In this document: piece after piece, positions 7,710 to 16,705 of the stretch
Layout: the number at the start of each line of letters is the position of its first letter
Position numbering within the stretch: the first letter of the stretch is position 1
DNA from: Candidatus Nitrosothermus koennekei
GTDB lineage: Archaea; Thermoproteota; Nitrososphaeria; Nitrososphaerales; Nitrosocaldaceae
NCBI GenBank assembly: GCA_013538715.1
Contig: JACAFH010000002.1
Span: 62,001 to 126,000 of the forward strand
Length of the DNA stretch: 64,000 nucleotides
Direction: 5' to 3'
Program-made: the position numbers and the translations under genes
Notes under the pieces: model-generated
What the model saw: only the letters and a program-made list of their open reading frames with translations
What the model was told of the DNA's origin: nothing
The model's database searches: none

Positions 7710-8693
7710 TTAATGATTACTCTTCTTTTTCTCCTCTGGATCAGATATTCCTCCGTCTGTTAGGGTAAAGATAACTTCCACCTCTGGATGATAAGGACTA
7801 TCAACCATTCTTGCAACTCTATTCTTTCCTGATCTTTTAAGATATATTCTATAAGTGCTTGTATGAGCAACTACATGACCACCAGCTGCTCTAAATGGAT
7901 CTCCATAGAACGTATCTGGTGTAGATTGAATCTGATTAGTTGCAACAACTGCAATATTATACGTCTCTGCTATCCTCATAAGCATATGCATAAACCTATT
8001 AAGCCTCTGCTGCCTCTCTGCTAATGTCCCTCTTCCTAAGAATTCTGCTCTATAGTGAGCAACTGCAGAATCTATAATCAATAATCTAGCATTTATCTTC
8101 TCTATCATCTTACCTACTTCATCTAAGATAAGTTCTTGATGAGAACTATTGTATGCTTTTGCAACCATTATCTTCTCTAAAGCCTTCTCTGGATCTAAAC
8201 CTTTCTTCTGTGCTATTGTATATACTCTTTCTGGTCTAAAAGTTCCCTCTGTATCTATGTATATAGCTCCAGCATCTAAACCCTTAGACTCTTTTGGTAG
8301 TTGGACCATTACGCAGAGTGTATGGCATATCTGTGTCTTACCAGTTCCATATTCTCCATAGAACTCTGTTATAGCTTGAGTCTCTATTCCTCCCCCTAAT
8401 AGTTCATCTAGTTTTGAAGAACCAGTAGATATTCTCTCTATCATCTGCCTCTTTTTATATATTTCTGTTGCAGTGACAAAATCCTTTCCTAACTTACCTA
8501 ATTCTACAAGTTTTGTTCTTGCTTTATTGCAGATAGTAGTAGCTTTATCTAGGTCCAAACCTGTAGCCTCAGATATGCCTAAAGGTCCTCTAACAACTAG
8601 ATCTAAGATATTACGTATTCCAGCATCACTAAGCTTTTGCTTAGTAACTGGTCCTATTCCATCTATACTCTCTAATTCTAACTCCTCTTCCAC
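7710..8693 (-). CDS. radA: DNA repair and recombination protein RadA
   Basis: The 327-residue RecA/Rad51-family recombinase forms filaments on single-stranded DNA and performs strand exchange. A helix-hairpin-helix N-terminal domain (SIDGIGPVTKQKL) is followed by the ATPase core with Walker A GEYGTGKTQ, Walker B ARLLIIDSAV and the ATP-cap/L1 region ATNQIQSTPDTFYG. Length is normal for archaeal RadA. It is followed by the L21e operon on the same strand, 20 bases away, and preceded by the S30e gene. Confidence 0.96.
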   Translation of the reverse strand: MEEELELESIDGIGPVTKQKLSDAGIRNILDLVVRGPLGISEATGLDLDKATTICNKARTKLVELGKLGKDFVTATEIYKKRQMIERISTGSSKLDELLGGGIETQAITEFYGEYGTGKTQICHTLCVMVQLPKESKGLDAGAIYIDTEGTFRPERVYTIAQKKGLDPEKALEKIMVAKAYNSSHQELILDEVGKMIEKINARLLIIDSAVAHYRAEFLGRGTLAERQQRLNRFMHMLMRIAETYNIAVVATNQIQSTPDTFYGDPFRAAGGHVVAHTSTYRIYLKRSGKNRVARMVDSPYHPEVEVIFTLTDGGISDPEEKKKSNH

Positions 8694-8737
8694 GATAGAT
8701 AGATTTAGTTATTTAGTATTATAACCCTTTCTAATAG

Positions 8738-8908
8738 TTACTTTCTTATCTCCCAATTCTGTCCAGGTGTTCTTTTTAAAGTAAATCTCTTTCTGTAATT
8801 TAGTTTATTTCTTATTCGTGCTATTACACTGTGTCTTTCTCTACCTTTTATCTTTGGGGTTTGACTTCTTACCTTTCCTGCTTTTGTTATTGAGCCATGT
8901 GATGGCAT
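8738..8908 (-). CDS. rps30e: Ribosomal protein S30e
   Basis: A 56-residue open frame on the minus strand starts at ATG 8906-8908 and stops at TAA 8738-8740. It begins [19 protein letters not shown], the highly conserved S30e start, and is followed by a very basic remainder ending [12 protein letters not shown]30e is a small-subunit ribosomal protein of archaea and eukaryotes. It lies just upstream of radA in the same direction. Confidence 0.93.
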   Translation of the reverse strand: MPSHGSITKAGKVRSQTPKIKGRERHSVIARIRNKLNYRKRFTLKRTPGQNWEIRK

Positions 8909-8946
8909 ATCATTATCTTGTTTATTCTATTATATCTAGTTTATGA

Positions 8947-9228
8947 TCAAGGAGATGCTAATTCTGCAAACGGAACTCCTGCTCTATATTTAACAAATAT
9001 CTTATCTCCTCTTTGAAAATTACAATTATCTACAACTTTGATTCCGTTCATAGTATCAGTAGTCTCTACCTCACATTTGTTATCAAATGTTCTTATAACT
9101 TCAACCTCTTCACTAATCATTGGGTTTCCAATATCTCTTATTGGAGAGAATACAACTATTATGATAGACGCTACAATTGCTGCTATTATTCCAACAGCAA
9201 TTGCGGGATTATGCATTAAATTTGTCAT
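8947..9228 (-). CDS. Small membrane-anchored protein of unknown function (93 aa)
   Basis: The protein has one N-terminal transmembrane helix (about residues 9-27, AVGIIAAIVASIIIVVF) and a short soluble domain outside or inside the membrane with two cysteines (in NKCEVE and DNCNFQ) that could form a disulphide. The C-terminal part reads as a small beta domain (GDKIFVKYRAGVPFAEL). No named family is recognised. It lies upstream of the S30e gene in the same orientation, with an A/T-rich promoter region before it. Confidence 0.65.
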   Translation of the reverse strand: MTNLMHNPAIAVGIIAAIVASIIIVVFSPIRDIGNPMISEEVEVIRTFDNKCEVETTDTMNGIKVVDNCNFQRGDKIFVKYRAGVPFAELASP

Positions 9229-9589
9229 GAGTTGTTTTTCATTTAATTATATTTAAATCTAGTGATATCTTATAAAATATTACACGCTAAGATTCGAATT
9301 AATATATAATAAAACTCTTATTTCTTTATACTAAAATTGTAATATTTAGCGTTTATTCAATGATTAAACATCTCTAGATACTTAATGTTAATTATTATGT
9401 AATACTAGATGTCTATAACCATTATAGTGATTATATTGTATGTTTATCTCTCAATTCATTATACTGAACGTTTTGATTGTAATGTAGATAACAATACTAG
9501 CCGTCATACGTTGATCTTATATTCCATACAATAAAATAAAAATTATCTTACATAATTTTATATTACAAATTAGTTATTAAGAAAGACAG
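9229..9589. other. Intergenic region between divergent genes
   Basis: This 361-base A/T-rich stretch carries the promoters of the small membrane protein (minus) and the NikR-type regulator (plus). A GTAATACT octamer at 9399-9406 equals the half-site of the palindrome in front of the metal importer at 12577-12594, but it has no matching second arm here. ACGCTAA near 9282 and TTAGCGT near 9348 form a widely spaced inverted repeat. No coding frame was found. Confidence 0.4.
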
Positions 9590-10000
9590 ATGAAGAGTAA
9601 TGTAGTAAGAATTAGTATATCACTACCAGAAAATCTTTTACATAATTTTGATGCGGTTATGAAGAAGATAGGTTATAAAGATAGATCAAAGGCTATACAG
9701 ACAGCAATGATAGGATTTATCTCTGAAAATGAATGGAGTAATGAAAGCTCAAAAGGGGTTGGCTCTATAGGTTTATTATATAATCCCCATAGTAGAAATA
9801 TAGAAAAGAGTATAACTCTTATACAACATAATTATAATAAGATAGTAACATCTACTATCCATATTCATTTAGATGAGAATAATTGTCTTGAAAATATAAT
9901 AGTACGTGGAGATGTAAAGAGTATAAAGAGATTGGTAAAAGAATTATCAGAGAATAAAGGCATAAAGAGCATCAAAGTGAATTTTGTCAAAGTGGTATAG
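9590..10000 (+). CDS. nikR: NikR-type metal-responsive ribbon-helix-helix regulator
   Basis: The 136-residue protein has an N-terminal ribbon-helix-helix DNA-binding domain (VVRISISLPENLL, then GYKDRSKAIQ) and a C-terminal ACT-like metal domain. The four residues that bind nickel in E. coli NikR (H76, H87, H89, C95) are present with the same spacing as H80, H91, H93 and C99 (QH, then HIHLDENNC). It is therefore expected to be a Ni(II)-dependent repressor, though related proteins can respond to other metals. It faces the ZnuABC-like importer tail-to-tail, nine bases apart, which suggests it controls metal uptake locally. Confidence 0.85.
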   Translation: MKSNVVRISISLPENLLHNFDAVMKKIGYKDRSKAIQTAMIGFISENEWSNESSKGVGSIGLLYNPHSRNIEKSITLIQHNYNKIVTSTIHIHLDENNCLENIIVRGDVKSIKRLVKELSENKGIKSIKVNFVKVV

Positions 10001-10009
10001 TATATGTTT

Positions 10010-10834
10010 TTAATATTTATTATATGTTTTATATAGAAATGATGATAATAATATCAACGCAAATATAAGAACATCTAACAGTACAATTGTTGCACCAGAA
10101 GAAGAATTAAAGATGAAACTTACATACATACCTACAAATGATGTTGAAACACCAATTATGATTGAAAAAAAGATCATTTTTGATAGACTTTTAGTAAGTA
10201 ATCTAGCAGATACTGCAGGAGCAGTTATAGCTGCTGCAAGTAATGTAACACCTATTACATAGATGGATGCTATTACTACTATAGCAATTATTATTGAGAA
10301 TATAAATTCCACAATATCTGTTCGTATTCCATAGATTTTTGCGCTCTCTTTATCGAATATAGTAAATAGCATAGCTTTGTTGAAGAAAAAGAAGAATATG
10401 AAAGAGATAATTGATATGATGATTATCATAAATAGATCTACATCCCTTATTCCTAATATATTACCAAAGAGTAAAGCCTCAAAATTTATTATAAAGCTCT
10501 TCCTTATGCTAAGTAAGAATACACCAATAGCAAAACCAGCACTGCTTATTATGTTTATAATGGCATCTAACTTTATATTGTTCCTTTTGCTTATCTCATT
10601 CATTATAATGCTAGATGCTATACCCCAGATTGTTGCACCTATGTAGAGATTGAGATTTATTAGATAACTAACCATTACACCACCAAAGATAGAATGTGAG
10701 AGAGCGTGCCCTATGTAACTCATACCACGAAGAATTATGTATATGCCTAAGATACCATTTATTGCACCAACAAGTATAGCTACTATCACACCATGCAAGA
10801 AGAATTCGTATTGGAAAGGTTGTATAAGTTCCAT
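10010..10834 (-). CDS. Metal ABC transporter permease (ZnuB/MntB family)
   Basis: The 274-residue protein is an integral membrane protein with about eight or nine hydrophobic spans and belongs to the ABC-3 permease family for Zn/Mn/Fe. Features include GILGIYIILRGMSYIGHALSHS near the N terminus (the conserved histidines of this family) and a C-terminal GATIVLLDVLIFA. It is the last gene of a three-gene importer operon: binding protein, ATPase, permease, all on the minus strand. The permease starts nine bases after the ATPase stop. Confidence 0.87.
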   Translation of the reverse strand: MELIQPFQYEFFLHGVIVAILVGAINGILGIYIILRGMSYIGHALSHSIFGGVMVSYLINLNLYIGATIWGIASSIIMNEISKRNNIKLDAIINIISSAGFAIGVFLLSIRKSFIINFEALLFGNILGIRDVDLFMIIIISIISFIFFFFFNKAMLFTIFDKESAKIYGIRTDIVEFIFSIIIAIVVIASIYVIGVTLLAAAITAPAVSARLLTKSLSKMIFFSIIIGVSTSFVGMYVSFIFNSSSGATIVLLDVLIFALILLSSFLYKTYNKY

Positions 10835-10843
10835 AATTAGACA

Positions 10844-11557
10844 TTACCCATAGAGCTCAATTAGATTATTTAATGTTAGTATATGTTTTGGATCCCCTTC
10901 AGCAATTATCTGCTTATTAAGACAGATTATCTTGGGGAGTTTCTCTGCAACACCTTTTATATCATGAGTAGTAAGTATTATAGTTGTCATCTCTTTATTA
11001 AAACTTTTTAATATTTCTAAGATCTCTTCTCTTGAATTATAATCTGCCCTAGATGTAGGCTCGTCTAACAATAATAGATCTGGATGAGTTATTAATGCTC
11101 TAGCAAGAAATACCTTTTGTTGTTCTCCTCCAGAAAGTTCGTTTATATGACTTTTCGAGTAGTTATATAGATTGAATTCTCTAAGAATTAAATGTACTTT
11201 CCCTATAATATCTTTTTTAAACCATGGGAATATAGAGTCCTTCCAGATGCCAAATGCAACAACCTCTTCTACTGTTATAGGAAAATCCCAATCTATCTTC
11301 TCTACTTGAGGCATGTAACCTATTGTAGGTTTATTATTATTGGAGAGAGGTTTATCATAAAACTCTATAGAACCACTCCATGGTTTTATTAATCCAGCAA
11401 TTATCTTTAATAAAGTAGTCTTACCAGATCCATTCCGCCCTAGTAATCCTATCATCTCACCCTTTTTTACTTCTAAATTTACATCTGTTATTACTGGTGT
11501 ATGTGAGTATCCATATGTTATATTCTTTAGACTTAGAAAATTACTCATTACAAACAC
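10844..11557 (-). CDS. Metal ABC transporter ATP-binding protein (ZnuC/MntA type)
   Basis: The 237-residue ATPase powers the importer. It shows Walker A GLLGRNGSGKTTLLK, the Q-loop region GYMPQ, the signature LSGGEQQK, Walker B LLLLDEPTSRAD and the switch histidine in LTTHD. Its start overlaps the end of the binding-protein gene by 17 bases, indicating translational coupling. The same-strand neighbours identify the substrate class as a divalent metal; zinc, manganese or nickel cannot be separated from sequence alone. Confidence 0.9.
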   Translation of the reverse strand: MFVMSNFLSLKNITYGYSHTPVITDVNLEVKKGEMIGLLGRNGSGKTTLLKIIAGLIKPWSGSIEFYDKPLSNNNKPTIGYMPQVEKIDWDFPITVEEVVAFGIWKDSIFPWFKKDIIGKVHLILREFNLYNYSKSHINELSGGEQQKVFLARALITHPDLLLLDEPTSRADYNSREEILEILKSFNKEMTTIILTTHDIKGVAEKLPKIICLNKQIIAEGDPKHILTLNNLIELYG

Positions 11558-12533
11558 TCTTTACATTTACCTCATCTAATGCATCTATGTTACCTCCTAA
11601 CGGTATGATCATATTATGCATGTTCTCAATCATCATACCTATGTATGTATGATTAGGATCTCCTGCTTTACCTGGTAAAATGTCATCTGCAAGTGTAGTA
11701 ACTACCTTAACTCCTGCCTCTTTAGCTATCTGCTCTATTACTTTACTTGGAAATACTTCAGATGCAAATATTGCTGGTATCTTTTCTTCTCTTATCTCTT
11801 CTATTATCATAGCAATATCTTGAGGAGTTGGTTCACTAAAATCTGACGGTTGTATAGCCCCTATTATTTTCATTCCGTAACGCTCTGCAAAGTATGGCCA
11901 TGAATCATGATAGGTTAAGAGCTTTCTATTTTGTGATGGAATAGTTTGTATTGATAATTTAATACCTTCATCCAATTGTCTTAGTCTTTCAATATATAAT
12001 TCTCCATTCTTCAAGTAATAATCTCTATTTATTGGATCTAACTCTATCAATTTATCTCTTATAAGTTCTGCATATCTAATTGAATATGCAACGTTAAGCC
12101 ATAAATGTGGATTAGGATAGCCATTCTCTTTAGGGAATGAAAAGTCAAATATCCATTCTTGAGGAGTAATGGTATTATCTGCTAATTTTAGTAGATGAAT
12201 ATATTGATTATCTTCCCTTGCAGATTCAACTATCCTCTCAAATGATATTTCAAGATTTAAACCATTTATTATAACAAGATCTGCATTACTTATCATTATA
12301 GCATCAGAAGGAGTAGGCTCAAATGTATGAGAATCCATTCCTTCAGGAATGACTCCATTTAACTCTATCTTATCACAACCAATATTCCTAACCATATCTG
12401 TTACAGGTGCAACGGATGTTATTACTTTAAGTTTAGAGTTATTCTCTCTAGTAAGTGTATTATTATTAATAATCACTATAGATACAATTATAATAATTAC
12501 ACTTACTACTATCAATATTAATGCCCTATTCAT
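11541..12533 (-). CDS. Metal ABC transporter solute-binding protein (ZnuA/MntC-like)
   Basis: The 330-residue cluster A-I metal-binding protein has an N-terminal membrane anchor (about 4-22). The usual metal ligands can be seen: H69 (DSHTFEPTPSD), H143 (PHLWLN), H209 (TYHDSWPYF) and an acidic residue near 283-284 (LADDILPG). The His-rich loop found in many zinc-specific ZnuA proteins is absent, so zinc specificity is not assured. It is the first gene of the operon, and a perfect palindrome lies about 45 bases upstream of its ATG. Confidence 0.88.
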   Translation of the reverse strand: MNRALILIVVSVIIIIVSIVIINNNTLTRENNSKLKVITSVAPVTDMVRNIGCDKIELNGVIPEGMDSHTFEPTPSDAIMISNADLVIINGLNLEISFERIVESAREDNQYIHLLKLADNTITPQEWIFDFSFPKENGYPNPHLWLNVAYSIRYAELIRDKLIELDPINRDYYLKNGELYIERLRQLDEGIKLSIQTIPSQNRKLLTYHDSWPYFAERYGMKIIGAIQPSDFSEPTPQDIAMIIEEIREEKIPAIFASEVFPSKVIEQIAKEAGVKVVTTLADDILPGKAGDPNHTYIGMMIENMHNMIIPLGGNIDALDEVNVKSVCNE

Positions 12534-12576
12534 ATCATTCTATTATATTAGTGTAGTATTAAAACTTTATCAAATA

Positions 12577-12594
12577 GTAATACTGTAGTATTAC
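12577..12594. promoter_or_regulatory. Palindromic operator candidate upstream of the metal importer
   Basis: GTAATACT-GT-AGTATTAC is a perfect 8-base inverted repeat with a two-base spacer, in the promoter region of the ZnuA-like gene (ATG at 12533). A further half-site-like copy (GTAGTATTA) occurs at 12553-12561. The location and symmetry suggest a dimeric repressor site for the metal regulator encoded nearby; this is inference. Confidence 0.4.
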
Positions 12595-12623
12595 AAATAT
12601 TAATTATAGTAATATATTATGAC

Positions 12624-13922
12624 TTATACTTCCTTTTCTATATCACGAATAATATTATATGCTATATCTAATAACTTCTCAAGTACACAATCATCGATAG
12701 ATAATGGAGGCATGAGCATCATTACATTCCCTAATGGTCTTATGTATGCTCCTCTCTTAAATCCTTCCTCCATTATAAGATAGTTTATAGCCTTCCCTAC
12801 TCTAATATTTTTTAATTGTATACCAATCATCATACCTTTATGCCTTATCTCTTCTATTATGTCACTCTTAAACTCTTCAAGTCTAGATGCTATGATTCTC
12901 TCCTTCCTTCTTACATCTTCTATTAGATTATATTTCTCATAAAGATCAAGATTTGATAACGCTGCTACACATGCTAATGGATTGCCAGTAAATGTATGTC
13001 CATGATATAATTGTTTATGCTCATGATACTCACCTAAGAATGCATTAAATATCTTCTCAGTAGTTAGTGTAGCAGCTAATGGAAGATAGCCAGCGGTAAG
13101 CATCTTTCCAAATGTAACTATATCAGGTCTTGAATCTTGTGCAATAAACTCTATCATATTGCCTAATCTTCCAAAACCAGTTGCTATCTCATCTAATATA
13201 AATAAAGTATCATATTCTCTGCATAATTTACTAACTCTACTCTGATAACCTTTAGGATAGATTAATGCTCCTCCAGCAACTTGCGCACCACTTTCCATTA
13301 TAAGGCATATAGGTTCATCCTTTAATTCACGTTCAATAACATCAATACAATGATTGATGTAATCTTCATCACTCATCTCTACTCTTCTATGTATGTATGG
13401 CGGAGTTATTTGTTTAACATCAAAAAGTAATTGCTTGTAATTACTAAAGAAATCCTCTATATAGCCTATTGACATTGTTCCTATTGTATCTCCATGATAT
13501 CCATTCTTTAATGATATTACCTTCTTCCTCTTCTCTTTATTATTAATCCAATATTGTAAAGCCATCTTTAATGCTACCTCAACTGCACTAGAACCATCAC
13601 CAGAATAGAATACCTTATCCATGTAGGTTAGTTTGCAAAGTTTTTCTGCTAATATTATTGCTTTATCATTTGATAAGCCAAATAGCGAGGAATGTTGTAA
13701 TCTATCAATCTCTTCCTTTATTGCATCTATTATCTCTCTCTTTCCATGACCCCATACATTGCACCACATACTTGCTACTCCATCGATATATCTATTTCCC
13801 TCACTATCAATTAAATAGAACCCTTCTGCCCTCTCTATAACTCTAATTTTAGATAAAAGGGCATCTCTCATTTGAGTATACGGATGCCATATATACTTCT
13901 TATCTAATTCTTCTAGGTTCAT
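12624..13922 (-). CDS. bioA: Adenosylmethionine-8-amino-7-oxononanoate aminotransferase BioA
   Basis: The 432-residue class III PLP-dependent aminotransferase makes 7,8-diaminopelargonate in biotin synthesis, using SAM as amino donor. The start IWHPYTQM is typical of BioA. Other features are SGDGSSAVEVALKMA, the substrate-binding NGYHGDTIGTMS, the DEIATGFGR segment and the lysine in FGKMLTAGYLPLAAT that binds PLP. Full length. No other biotin gene is in the window. Its start overlaps the stop of the upstream small zinc-site protein (ATGA). Confidence 0.93.
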   Translation of the reverse strand: MNLEELDKKYIWHPYTQMRDALLSKIRVIERAEGFYLIDSEGNRYIDGVASMWCNVWGHGKREIIDAIKEEIDRLQHSSLFGLSNDKAIILAEKLCKLTYMDKVFYSGDGSSAVEVALKMALQYWINNKEKRKKVISLKNGYHGDTIGTMSIGYIEDFFSNYKQLLFDVKQITPPYIHRRVEMSDEDYINHCIDVIERELKDEPICLIMESGAQVAGGALIYPKGYQSRVSKLCREYDTLFILDEIATGFGRLGNMIEFIAQDSRPDIVTFGKMLTAGYLPLAATLTTEKIFNAFLGEYHEHKQLYHGHTFTGNPLACVAALSNLDLYEKYNLIEDVRRKERIIASRLEEFKSDIIEEIRHKGMMIGIQLKNIRVGKAINYLIMEEGFKRGAYIRPLGNVMMLMPPLSIDDCVLEKLLDIAYNIIRDIEKEV

Positions 13923-14125
13923 CTATATCTTAATGAGAGGTCATCACTATTACTATGTTTCATCTCTTTCTTCCATTGTTTATAATGTTCATTACATAAA
14001 TATGCTCTTTTGCTTGTTGTAATATCTAATCCTGCTTGTCTAACCTTTGCTGCATCTAAAGATCTTACAGCATTTTCAGAGCATCCTTCGACACTACACG
14101 ATACCCCTTTACTAACTTTTCCCAT
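13919..14125 (-). CDS. Small putative zinc-binding protein (68 aa)
   Basis: The basic 68-residue protein contains CSVEGCS near the N terminus and CNEHYKQW later, a C-x4-C...C-x2-H arrangement that suggests one bound zinc. The pattern resembles small archaeal zinc proteins of unknown role. It ends four bases into bioA (ATGA overlap), so the two are likely co-transcribed, but a biotin-related role does not follow from this. Confidence 0.7.
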   Translation of the reverse strand: MGKVSKGVSCSVEGCSENAVRSLDAAKVRQAGLDITTSKRAYLCNEHYKQWKKEMKHSNSDDLSLRYR

Positions 14126-14178
14126 GATTCATATATTGTCACTCTACTCTATAAATACTTCTTTCTATATACCATCTT

Positions 14179-14769
14179 ATGCTTAATAAAATTAGAAGTA
14201 AGATAGAGCCATTAATGAATAATCTTGGCCTAAAGTTAGCGTCTCTAGGCTTGACGCCAAATACATGGACAGTAATAGGCTTCTTTGTATCAATACTCTC
14301 TGCGATAGTATATTCAATGCATAATCATCTTGAATTAGCGATGCTATATGGTGGAATAGTATTGTTGGTTAGTGGTTTTGTTGACATGATAGATGGTAGT
14401 GTAGCAAGAGTAACTAAGCGAGTAAGTAAGAAAGGTGCATTTCTAGATTCTACACTTGATAGGGTATCAGAAGTAGCGATCTATGCTGGTATATTATATT
14501 CTAATGTAGCAAATGATATGCTTGTACTTGTAGCAATAACATCATCATTACTTGTTAGTTATGCAAGAGCTAGGGCGGAATCATTAGGAATAGAATTAAA
14601 AGGTATAGGCATAGGAGAAAGGGCAGAAAGATTACTTATATTATCAATAGCAAGTATATTAAGTATAATAAAGATAGAAATGCTTAATTATGGTATAGCT
14701 CTAATCTGCATAATAGCCATTATAACATTTATTCAACGTATCATTGCTACACTCAATAGATTATCTTAA
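14179..14769 (+). CDS. CDP-alcohol phosphatidyltransferase, probably archaetidylinositol-phosphate synthase
   Basis: The 196-residue membrane enzyme carries the complete CDP-alcohol phosphotransferase signature with D69, D72, D90 and D94 (DMIDGSVAR then GAFLDSTLD). It has about five or six transmembrane spans. The family joins a CDP-archaeol-type lipid with an alcohol; the closest archaeal members of this length make archaetidylinositol phosphate from inositol 1-phosphate. The specific product is inferred. Its 3' end overlaps the convergent S26e gene by nine bases. Confidence 0.82.
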   Translation: MLNKIRSKIEPLMNNLGLKLASLGLTPNTWTVIGFFVSILSAIVYSMHNHLELAMLYGGIVLLVSGFVDMIDGSVARVTKRVSKKGAFLDSTLDRVSEVAIYAGILYSNVANDMLVLVAITSSLLVSYARARAESLGIELKGIGIGERAERLLILSIASILSIIKIEMLNYGIALICIIAIITFIQRIIATLNRLS

Positions 14770-15048
14770 TGGTTCAGCCTTTCTTCTCTCATTTTCTGAT
14801 CTAACCTTAACTACTCCATAGAATACTGCACATGATACACAATAATACTTTATTATTGTAGGGCTTGCAATATAAGCTCCACTACTTCTTAGCTCTTTTG
14901 CTAGAGTAGGTTCAACTAGTGTAAGTTTAGATGTAACTTTCTTCGCCTTATCTCTTGGGACCCATCTACCACAGTTACTGCATTGCACTAGACTAGAGTG
15001 TCCTTTACCACCTTTTGTTCTACCCCTGCTTGTTCTCTTCTTTGGCAT
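14761..15048 (-). CDS. rps26e: Ribosomal protein S26e
   Basis: The 95-residue basic protein matches small-subunit S26e: MPKKRTSRGRTKGGKGHSS at the start, a zinc-type CSNCGRWVPRDKA, and a later YYCVSCAVFYGVV pair. The two CxxC motifs probably bind zinc. S26e is an archaeal/eukaryotic protein present only in part of the archaea, including Nitrososphaerota and related lineages, so it supports the assignment of the organism. Confidence 0.93.
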   Translation of the reverse strand: MPKKRTSRGRTKGGKGHSSLVQCSNCGRWVPRDKAKKVTSKLTLVEPTLAKELRSSGAYIASPTIIKYYCVSCAVFYGVVKVRSENERRKAEPLR

Positions 15049-15135
15049 AATTAATTAGCGTAATAATTAGTTTTAAGTGTTATGCTTGATTCTATAATCA
15101 ATACACTATTATAAGTCTAAGAATATCAGCTAAAC

Positions 15136-15708
15136 ATGATTAATGATATAGTAGAGTGGGCAAAAGAGTTCTTTGTTTCCTTTGGTGAGATAGGCTTATT
15201 TATTGTAGCATTTGCAGAATCCTCTGTCTTTCCTATACCACCAGACATAATACTTATAGCATTAGCATTACTAAACCCTAATCTATCTTTATATTATTCA
15301 TTGATAGCAAGTATAGGTTCTGTATTAGGAGGAATAGGAGGGTATTATATAGGTATGAAAGGTGGAAGAAGAATAGCAAAGAGGATCTTTAAAGAGAGAT
15401 TATTAAATAAAGTAGATGAATATTTTAATGAGTATGGAACATGGACAGTATTTATAGCAGCATTCTCTCCTATACCATATAAAGTATTTACTATAGGTGC
15501 TGGAATTGCTAGGTTTAATCTGAAACGTTTTATAATTGCATCTGTAATTGGTAGGAGTGCTAGATTCGTAGCAGAAGGTATAATCATAATGTTTTGGGGG
15601 AAAGAGATTTTAGACTTTGCTTTAACAAACTTTGAATTGATAACTATAACCGTAACAGCAGCGATAATAGGTTATATTATAATAAAGAAGTTTAGATCAT
15701 CTAAATAG
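15136..15708 (+). CDS. DedA/VTT-domain membrane protein
   Basis: The 190-residue membrane protein has the DedA (SNARE-associated, VTT) pattern: FAESSVFPIPPDIILIALALLNP near the N terminus, GGIGGYYIGMKGG and, in the second half, FSPIPYKVFTIGAGI and a GRSARF arginine motif. Members of this superfamily act as lipid scramblases or flippases or affect membrane homeostasis; the substrate is not known here. Four or five membrane spans are seen. The stop overlaps the convergent gene by 12 bases. Confidence 0.85.
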   Translation: MINDIVEWAKEFFVSFGEIGLFIVAFAESSVFPIPPDIILIALALLNPNLSLYYSLIASIGSVLGGIGGYYIGMKGGRRIAKRIFKERLLNKVDEYFNEYGTWTVFIAAFSPIPYKVFTIGAGIARFNLKRFIIASVIGRSARFVAEGIIIMFWGKEILDFALTNFELITITVTAAIIGYIIIKKFRSSK

Positions 15709-16077
15709 CTCTTTTGTCTTTTTTGCTACATTAAACATCTCTTCAAATGTAGAATCTTTCTCAAATGTTATATACACTATATTCTTATCTATTGAAAATA
15801 CTATGCTATTGACATTCTCATGTATAGTTAACGTTAGTATATGCTTTCCTAAACTATTTTCAAATGTTTTTCTAAGCATCTCTCTAATAGCAGTTATAAA
15901 GAACTCATTCATAGCATCTTCACTTTTAAACAAAGGTTTTACTCCTTTCTTTATCTTACCTGTAATGGTCTTACCATACGAATTTATTATGCCAACATAT
16001 CTTATCTTTGAATCTAACTCTAGTACCTTTGAACATAGTTCTTTCAGTTTAGCTGTATCGTCAAGCATATGATTCAT
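15697..16077 (-). CDS. Conserved small protein of unknown function, roadblock-like in shape
   Basis: The 126-residue protein alternates hydrophobic beta-strands and helices. It resembles a family of uncharacterised proteins common in Nitrososphaerota (possibly DUF6659), and the pattern (KIRYVGIINSYGKTI, TLTIHENVNSIVFSI) is loosely like a roadblock/longin fold. No catalytic residues stand out. There are two near-N-terminal methionines (residues 1 and 4), so the start could be 9 bases later. The family guess is weak; the coding status is good. Confidence 0.65.
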   Translation of the reverse strand: MNHMLDDTAKLKELCSKVLELDSKIRYVGIINSYGKTITGKIKKGVKPLFKSEDAMNEFFITAIREMLRKTFENSLGKHILTLTIHENVNSIVFSIDKNIVYITFEKDSTFEEMFNVAKKTKELFR

Positions 16078-16119
16078 GATAATAAAAGCTATTGATAAAT
16101 GTATAGATGTATTAGGATA

Positions 16120-16464
16120 CTACATTCTTATATGTCTCTTTATATGTTTTGCTATCATATTATATACTTTAAGAGTGTCAGCGCTTATCTTTAGAGAACG
16201 CTGAGATCTCCATTTACTATATATTCTCACACCATTTGGAAGTGGATCTACGAATATATCCCCTTCTTCTCTTATAACCTTCTCGAGTAGATTCATTAAT
16301 TCTTTATCTGAATTAAGTTCATCAGCAAACATTTCTCCCTCCCAATAAACTTTAGGACTAATTATACTATGTCTAGTTCTTGCAAGCAAAGTATCATCCA
16401 TTCTATTACTTCGTATGAAAAAATGAATCTGATATAATGGCAATGCACCATAAATATTGCTCAT
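16120..16464 (-). CDS. Unknown protein (114 aa)
   Basis: The 114-residue soluble protein is not recognised. It has an internal acidic segment (EEGDIFVDPL) and a basic C-terminal half (KWRSQRSLKI, IKRHIRM). It begins one base after the stop of the 79-residue gene upstream, so the two almost certainly form one transcript. Composition and codon use resemble the neighbouring genes. Confidence 0.6.
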   Translation of the reverse strand: MSNIYGALPLYQIHFFIRSNRMDDTLLARTRHSIISPKVYWEGEMFADELNSDKELMNLLEKVIREEGDIFVDPLPNGVRIYSKWRSQRSLKISADTLKVYNMIAKHIKRHIRM

Positions 16465-16465
16465 A

Positions 16466-16705
16466 TTAACCCCTTATTAATATCTGCATACAATCAAATT
16501 CTAGCCCTTCTATCTTAATGCAACATACACTCTCAGCTATCCTAGATGCACCAGAGAAGTAATAACTATAATATGGACCATCTATATCTTCTATCTTTTC
16601 TGCTTTATATCCAAGTTCATGAAGATTATCTATCATTATCTTTGTTATATCATTCTCTATAAAATCTTCCTCTAAATGTTCTTCATGCTCCATGTAGTTA
16701 CTCAT
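16466..16705 (-). CDS. Unknown small acidic protein (79 aa)
   Basis: The 79-residue protein is acidic in its first half (EHEEHLEEDFIEND) and contains one or two cysteines in a hydrophobic C-terminal strand (SVCCIKIEGLEFDCMQI). No family recognised. It is the first gene of a two-gene run with the 114-residue protein. An A/T-rich promoter region precedes it. Confidence 0.55.
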   Translation of the reverse strand: MSNYMEHEEHLEEDFIENDITKIMIDNLHELGYKAEKIEDIDGPYYSYYFSGASRIAESVCCIKIEGLEFDCMQILIRG

